In this document: one piece after another, positions 59,575 to 64,000 of the stretch
Layout of the letters: each line of letters begins with the position of its first letter
How positions within the stretch are numbered: position 1 is the first letter of the stretch
Origin: Embleya sp049739465
GTDB taxonomy: Bacteria > Actinomycetota > Actinomycetes > Streptomycetales > Streptomycetaceae
Length of the DNA: 64,000 nt
Direction: 5' to 3'
Assembly: GCF_049739465.1 (NCBI RefSeq)
Contig: NZ_JBMHHY010000004.1
Coordinates: 248,001 to 312,000 of the forward strand
Notes under the pieces: model-generated
Seen by the model: the letters and a program-made list of their open reading frames with translations, nothing else
The model's database searches: none
What the model was told of the DNA's origin: nothing
Made by a program: the position numbers and the translations under genes

Positions 59575-60906
59575 ATGACGATCTCCGACCCGCCCATCCA
59601 CCCGTCCCGTGTCACCGCATACGCCGACGCCCGCGCAGTGCTCGACCAACCACTGCTGGTCCCCGAACCCGCCGCCGACGCGGCGGACGCACCCGCCGGC
59701 TCACTGGCCTGGCTGCGCGCCTCCGTCGCCCGCTTCACCGGCGACGCACAGACGCACGCCCGTCGCCACGCTCACGCGAAGGCCGAGCCGGCCGGGTTGG
59801 ACCCGCGCGAACTGCGCCGGGCCGCCGCCGGTTCAGCGGTCGGCGCGGATGACCGGCACACGGTCGTGCGCATCCTGGCCGAAGAGCTGGGCCTGCCGGG
59901 CCCGAACGCCGTGGCTGATGCGGTCGTGACGGTCTCCGCCGGGTACTTCGGCGACGAACTGACACCCTCCCAGGCGAAGGCCGCCGACGAGGCCGTCGCG
60001 TCGCTGCTTGCCCGGACCGCCCGGAAGGACGGCGTGGGGGACCTGGAGGCCGCCGCGCAGCGGATCGGGCTGTTGGTGCAGGCGTGCGATGCGACCGCCC
60101 GATTGGTCGAGCACGCTCGCCGGGCCGCGCTGGGCGGGCTCCCGCCAAGTAGCGCGGACGTCCTCCTCGCCGAGGTGCTGCGGCAGGACCCGCCGGTGAC
60201 CGCGCTGCGCCGACGAGCGCCGGCCGACGTCCGCGTGGGCGGGCTGGACCTGCGGGCCGGGGAGGTGGTGCTGGTCGACGTCACCGCCGCACAGCACGCC
60301 CCCGCCGGCGGCGACCGGTCCGATCCGGACATCGGCGCCCATGACGATCCGGCCCCTCTCGCCTTCGGCGCGGGGCCGCACCGGTGTCCGGGCCAGGCCC
60401 AGGCACTGGCGCTCGCCGCCGGGCTGCTGGAACGGGACGACCCGGCCGCGCAGGTCACAGAGGCGGTCGCACGGGTGCTGGACCTCGCCGCGACCTGGAC
60501 TGCCTGGGACGGGCAACCGCAGGCGGTGGACGACCGCGTCTACACCCCGCACAAGGCGATCCGCCGGGTCGCCGACCATCTGGTGGACCACCTCGCCGAG
60601 TTGGAGGCCCGTCTGGCCGGCCAGGAGCCGCAGCCGGACCACTGGCACGCATCGGCGACCACCACCCCGGCCGACCTCGCGCCGTTCACCACGGCGGACC
60701 TCGACGAGGCGCGCAGCCGCCTGGTCCGGCTCGGCAGGATCTGGGCCGACCGCCTCGGGGCGCTGAGCGACGCGCAGTTGGACCGCTCGCCCGGCCCGGG
60801 CTGGTCCTTCCGACTGCTCGCCGCGCACGTCGCCGGCTCGCTGGACTACTACGCCGGAGCCGTCGGCCATCTCGGCGCCGCTGCCAACCCCGAGGAGCAG
60901 ATATGA
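59575..60906 (+). CDS. P450-like protein fused to a DinB-like domain
   Basis: A 443-residue protein. Residues 1-310 are a short cytochrome-P450-like domain: the ExxR motif EVLR (200-203), RRRAPADVRVGG, and the heme-binding loop FGAGPHRCPG with Cys271. The I-helix region ACDATARLVEHA lacks the normal acid/alcohol pair. Residues about 318-440 form a helical DinB-type domain (HKAIRRVADHLVDHLAELEARL, WADRLGALSDAQLDRSPGPGWSFRLLAAHVAGSLDYYAGAVGHL) as in thiol-dependent enzymes. The two are usually separate proteins. The stop overlaps the next gene by 4 nt. Confidence 0.75.
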   Translation: MTISDPPIHPSRVTAYADARAVLDQPLLVPEPAADAADAPAGSLAWLRASVARFTGDAQTHARRHAHAKAEPAGLDPRELRRAAAGSAVGADDRHTVVRILAEELGLPGPNAVADAVVTVSAGYFGDELTPSQAKAADEAVASLLARTARKDGVGDLEAAAQRIGLLVQACDATARLVEHARRAALGGLPPSSADVLLAEVLRQDPPVTALRRRAPADVRVGGLDLRAGEVVLVDVTAAQHAPAGGDRSDPDIGAHDDPAPLAFGAGPHRCPGQAQALALAAGLLERDDPAAQVTEAVARVLDLAATWTAWDGQPQAVDDRVYTPHKAIRRVADHLVDHLAELEARLAGQEPQPDHWHASATTTPADLAPFTTADLDEARSRLVRLGRIWADRLGALSDAQLDRSPGPGWSFRLLAAHVAGSLDYYAGAVGHLGAAANPEEQI

Positions 60907-61232
60907 GCACTGTCGGCGCTTCCGCCGCCATCGCCTTCCGCGAACTGCACCACCGCCCCGGCGCGCCGTTGTTGCTGCCGAACGCCTGGGACCACGCTTC
61001 TGCGACCGCGCTCGCCGCGGCCGGCTTCCCCGCCGTCGGTACCACCAGCCTCGGTGTCGCCGCCGCGGCCGGGCTGCCGGACGGGGCCGGCCGGACCCGT
61101 GCTGAGACGCTGCGGCTCGCGCGCCGGATCGGCGGCGAGCTCTTCCTGCTACCTACCTATGCACTTCCAGCTGTACGCGTCACGGCGTTCTCGGTGTCAT
61201 CCGTCGCAGGCAACGTCGATGCGGGCCAGTAG
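60903..61232 (+). pseudogene. Truncated isocitrate-lyase/PEP-mutase-family gene
   Basis: The first 80 or so residues match the beginning of this family (AFRELHHRPGAPLLLPNAWDHASATALAAAGFPAVGTTSLGVAAAAGLPDG), but similarity stops at about 61140 and the frame ends after 109 residues, whereas relatives have about 260. The catalytic segments with the metal-binding acids are missing. The convergent glycosyltransferase gene overlaps its 3' end. It is therefore a deletion product, still translationally coupled to the P450-DinB gene. Confidence 0.7.
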
Positions 61233-62423
61233 CGCGGCGGTGCCGTCCTCTGTGACGATGCGGTGGGCGAGTTCGACCGCTCGTTGCCGGTGGGTCGGAT
61301 CGGCCGTGCAGGCGGTGATTGCCTCGGCGAGGGCTTCGGCGGTGAGTTCGTGGAACGGCAGGGGGCGCGGGGCGACTCCCAGCCGGTGCAGCCGGGCCGC
61401 CCAGAACGGCTGGTCGGCCATGACGGGTACCGGCACGGCGGGCACCCCGGCGCGCAGTCCGGCCCCGGTGGTGCCCGCTCCGGCGTGGTGGACGACGGCG
61501 GCCGTGCGCGGGAACAGCCAGTCGTGTGGGAGGTCGCCGATCGCCAGGATGTCGTCGCCGACCGCGCTCAGGCCGGCCCACCCCGCCTGCACCACCGCGC
61601 GCGCCCCCGCCCGGGCCACTGCCGCGGCCACCAGCTCGCCCAGGCGTTCGCCCTGGCCCGGTGCCATGCTGCCGAATCCGATGAACACCGGGGGCGGACC
61701 GGCCCGGAGGAAGTCGACCAGGTCGGCCGGGGGCCGCCAACCTCGCGGCCGGGCAGGCCACCAGTAACCCGCCACCTCGACCTCGGACGGCCAGTCCGCC
61801 GGGCGCGGTACCACCCGTGGACTGAAGCCGTGGAAGACCGGCCGGATCCGTCCCGATCGCACCGACGCCACGGCGGCGGGCACGGCGGGCAACCCGAGCC
61901 GGGCGCGCAGCCGCGTCACGACCCCTTCCTGGAGCGTTCCGGCCCGCGCCAACAGCGCCCGGCCCGCAGCGAGGTTGCCGTCCGGCCCGAGGTCGTCGGC
62001 GCCCGGCCCGCCGGGCAGCGGGAACTCCCGCGTGGCAAAGGCCGGCGCGAGGTAGGTACCGATGACCGGGACGGCGAACGCCTCGCCGGCCGCCCGGCTC
62101 ACGGATGCGGGGCCGAACGCGGTGAGCACCAGATCGGCGCCCTCCGCCACGGCCGCCACCACCCCGTCCGCCAACCGGTCCAGGAACGCAGAGGTCACCG
62201 CCCGCACCGCCTCCGGTGACGTCGCCAGAGCGCGGGCGCGGATCAACTCCTGCGGATCCCCCGGCAGAAGCCGGTGGTCGAGGCCGCACCCGGCGACGAG
62301 TCCGGCAAAGGGCGGGTGCGCGGCCACGGCGACCCGATGCCCGGCGTCCAGCAGACGCCGCCCCAGACCCGTGAACGGTGCGACGTCGCCGCGCGAACCG
62401 GCGGTGACGATCAGAATCCGCAT
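61197..62423 (-). CDS. Family 1 glycosyltransferase (macrolide/sterol type)
   Basis: A 408-residue GT-B fold enzyme: N-terminal acceptor domain starting MRILIVTAGSRGDVAPFTGLGRRLLDAGHRVAVAAH, and C-terminal nucleotide-sugar domain with VFIGFGSMAPGQ, the donor motif PHDWLFPRTAAVVHHAGAGTTGAGLRAGVPAVPVPVMADQPFWAARLHRLG and a final helix. These motifs are those of antibiotic and sterol glycosyltransferases. The acceptor is unknown. It is transcribed away from the MerR gene, from which it may take its control: only 98 bp lie between the two starts. Confidence 0.92.
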   Translation of the reverse strand: MRILIVTAGSRGDVAPFTGLGRRLLDAGHRVAVAAHPPFAGLVAGCGLDHRLLPGDPQELIRARALATSPEAVRAVTSAFLDRLADGVVAAVAEGADLVLTAFGPASVSRAAGEAFAVPVIGTYLAPAFATREFPLPGGPGADDLGPDGNLAAGRALLARAGTLQEGVVTRLRARLGLPAVPAAVASVRSGRIRPVFHGFSPRVVPRPADWPSEVEVAGYWWPARPRGWRPPADLVDFLRAGPPPVFIGFGSMAPGQGERLGELVAAAVARAGARAVVQAGWAGLSAVGDDILAIGDLPHDWLFPRTAAVVHHAGAGTTGAGLRAGVPAVPVPVMADQPFWAARLHRLGVAPRPLPFHELTAEALAEAITACTADPTHRQRAVELAHRIVTEDGTAALLARIDVACDG

Positions 62424-62521
62424 GTGATGATCCTCCTCGGCGAGTGCCGCCCCGGGCGCACCGGAAGGCGGCGGTCGCCGTGGACGCTAACGGCTCCTGC
62501 GCGGTGGAGGTTCAACCAGCT

Positions 62522-63526
62522 GTGACGCACGGCACGCACGGCGAGAACACACAGGGCGAGCACACACAGAGCGAAAACACGGTGGGCATCGGCGAGTTGG
62601 CCGCGCGCACCGGGCTGCCGGTGAAGACCGTCCGCTACTACTCCGACATCGGGCTGCTGCCCGAGAGCGCACGCAGCCGAGGCGGTCACCGCAGATACGC
62701 CGCGAACGCCCTGCCCCGGCTCCGCCTGATTCAGCGCCTCCGCGCGCTCGACACCCCGATCGCCGTAATCGCCGCAGTGATGACGGGAGAACACTCCCTG
62801 GCCGACCTCGTCACCCGCGAACTGGACACCGTCCAGGCGCACATGCGTGAGCTGACGTGGCGCCGGGGGCTACTGCGGGCGCTGGACGACTGCCCCGAGC
62901 CGGAACGGCTTCGCCGCCTCGCACTGCTCGCCGAGGTGGGCAGGCTCGACGAGGCCCACGACCGCCTGGTCCGGTACTGGCACTGGGCGCTCCCGACCGA
63001 CTTGCCACACCGCCTGACCCGGGCCGTCATCGAAGGCGCGGTGCCCGAACCGCCGGCCACCCCGACCGGCACGACCACCCTCGCCTACGCCGAACTCCAC
63101 GCCCTGACCGGCAAAGACGACCGGCGCCGCCAACCGCAGAGCCACCAGGTCGGCGACGTCGCGTCGTTCTACTCCGGCATCATGGACGCCTGCACCCTGG
63201 CCGCCGAGGCCCTGGCCGCCGACTGCCCGGCCCAACGCGCCGAGGCCCTCGACCACTTCGTACGCACCTACGCCCGCATCGGCGGCCACGACGACACCCC
63301 GGCGTTCCGCGCACACCTGCGCACCCGATTCCGCCACGCGGCGCACCACGACGCGTTCCCGCTGCGCTACTGGCGACACGTCCTCGCCGTCACCGGCGAA
63401 ACCCCGCCCCGATCCACCGTCACCGGCCCGGGACACCTCGCCGCTTCCCTCGCCACCCTGCACCAACAAGTCGCCGGCCTCCCCCTGGCCGCAGAGCGCC
63501 GGAATACCGAAGAAACGCCACAATGA
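62522..63526 (+). CDS. MerR-family regulator
   Basis: A 334-residue regulator with an N-terminal MerR helix-turn-helix (GIGELAARTGLPVKTVRYYSDIGLLPESARSRGGHRRY) and a long helical C-terminal part without recognised ligand motifs. A repeat (ENTQGEHTQSENT) precedes the DNA-binding domain. The GTG start has GGAGG 11 nt upstream. Short MerR proteins have 110-150 residues, so the extra 200 residues probably form a drug- or metabolite-sensing domain. It likely controls the divergent glycosyltransferase gene, in the manner of MerR regulators of resistance genes. Confidence 0.88.
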   Translation: MTHGTHGENTQGEHTQSENTVGIGELAARTGLPVKTVRYYSDIGLLPESARSRGGHRRYAANALPRLRLIQRLRALDTPIAVIAAVMTGEHSLADLVTRELDTVQAHMRELTWRRGLLRALDDCPEPERLRRLALLAEVGRLDEAHDRLVRYWHWALPTDLPHRLTRAVIEGAVPEPPATPTGTTTLAYAELHALTGKDDRRRQPQSHQVGDVASFYSGIMDACTLAAEALAADCPAQRAEALDHFVRTYARIGGHDDTPAFRAHLRTRFRHAAHHDAFPLRYWRHVLAVTGETPPRSTVTGPGHLAASLATLHQQVAGLPLAAERRNTEETPQ

Positions 63527-63536
63527 CGGTTCGACG

Positions 63537-64000
63537 TCACCGCGCGCACAACCGGTCCAATGCCGACTGGCTCTCATCGTCCGCCGCACGGCAGATCATC
63601 AACCGTTGGTCCGGATCCTGAAGTGGCATGAGCACTTCGAAATGCACGGCGATCCCACCGACGTCGGGATGCCGCATCACCTTGCGCCCGCGCCCGTTGA
63701 CCATGATCTCCCGCTCGGCCCACAGTCGCGCGAATTCCTGGTCCCCGGTGGTGAGTTCGGCGATGAGGTCGGTCAATGCCCGATCCTCCGGATGCGCGGC
63801 CCACGCAGCGCGCAGGTGGGCGACCCCCTCCCGCACGACACGTTCGCGGTCGACATACAAGTCGCGCATCTCCGGATGCATCAGGCACAACCACATCGCA
63901 TTGCGCTGCGCCGGCGGCAGGGTGTCGAAATCCAGTAGCAGCCTCGCCATCTCGCCGTTCCAGGCCAGGATGTCGTAGCGGTGGTTCATCAACATGGCCG
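63537..64000 (-). CDS. Partial MmyB-type XRE regulator (C-terminal domain)
   Basis: The frame is open to the window edge. The 152 or so visible residues form the MmyB-like ligand-binding domain (NHRYDILAWNGEMARLLLDFDTLPPAQRN and, later, MHPEMRDLYVDRERVVREGVAHLRAAWAAHPED, then HPDVGGIAVHFEVL). The helix-turn-helix N terminus expected for this family lies outside the window. These regulators often sit next to the oxidoreductase they control. It converges on the MerR gene with a 10-bp gap. Confidence 0.85.
   Translation of the reverse strand, partial: AMLMNHRYDILAWNGEMARLLLDFDTLPPAQRNAMWLCLMHPEMRDLYVDRERVVREGVAHLRAAWAAHPEDRALTDLIAELTTGDQEFARLWAEREIMVNGRGRKVMRHPDVGGIAVHFEVLMPLQDPDQRLMICRAADDESQSALDRLCAR

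Overview
This is a very GC-rich window of densely packed, often translationally coupled genes from an actinomycete. GTG and TTG starts, paired XRE/DUF397 regulators, several NarL-type two-component pairs and a vanRSJKHAX-type glycopeptide-resistance locus all point to the Streptomycetaceae or close relatives. The genus cannot be fixed from the sequence. No rRNA, tRNA or CRISPR array was seen.

Layout. 0-5.2 kb: a partial gene, then two NarL/DesR-type two-component pairs around a rhomboid-like membrane protein. 5.5-22.5 kb: a catabolic island with a MoxR ATPase, a vWA protein and XdhC (cofactor insertion and maturation); oxamate-carbamoyltransferase-type AllF/AllG/AllH genes on the opposite strand; a PucR regulator; an NCS2 nucleobase permease; the FAD, 2Fe-2S and molybdopterin subunits of a xanthine-dehydrogenase-family hydroxylase; CoxG; and a carbon-nitrogen hydrolase. 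Together they suggest import, hydroxylation and ring or amide cleavage of a purine-like N-heterocycle. 22.5-31.4 kb: a decayed zone holding a CPBP protease interrupted by TGA, a pair of about 190-bp inverted repeats, an orphan kinase, an epoxide-hydrolase homologue without its catalytic Asp and His, a frameshifted IS4-type transposase, a truncated TetR, a tautomerase-family isomerase, a methyltransferase and an amidase. 31.6-37 kb: a cis-prenyltransferase, a MetE-like protein, XRE regulators with a decayed XRE/DUF397 duplication, and a RelE/ParE-like toxin-antitoxin pair.

37.1-45.7 kb is the best understood part: vanR, vanS, vanJ, vanK, a divergent murF2, vanH, vanA and vanX. VanRS sense glycopeptide. 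VanH makes D-lactate, VanA joins D-Ala to D-Lac, MurF2 adds the depsipeptide to the cell-wall precursor, VanX destroys D-Ala-D-Ala, and VanK branches the D-Lac-ended precursor. Three near-identical 22-bp boxes, at 37109, 40211 and 42979, sit at exact distances from -10-like hexamers that lie 6 nt before ATG codons. This predicts four VanR-controlled promoters, most of them leaderless.

45.8-64 kb: a deaminase, a YCII-domain protein, an SsuABC-like ABC importer next to a CitA/DcuS-type two-component system, and a three-gene amidinotransferase / membrane desaturase / 2OG-Fe(II) oxygenase operon that may make a guanidino metabolite, followed by a DMT exporter. After these come another XRE/DUF397 pair, an Imm31-like immunity protein, a P450-DinB fusion coupled to a truncated PEP-mutase-family gene, a glycosyltransferase, a MerR regulator and a partial MmyB-type regulator. 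Short tandem repeats recur throughout, in coding ends and in spacers, and look like a feature of this genome.
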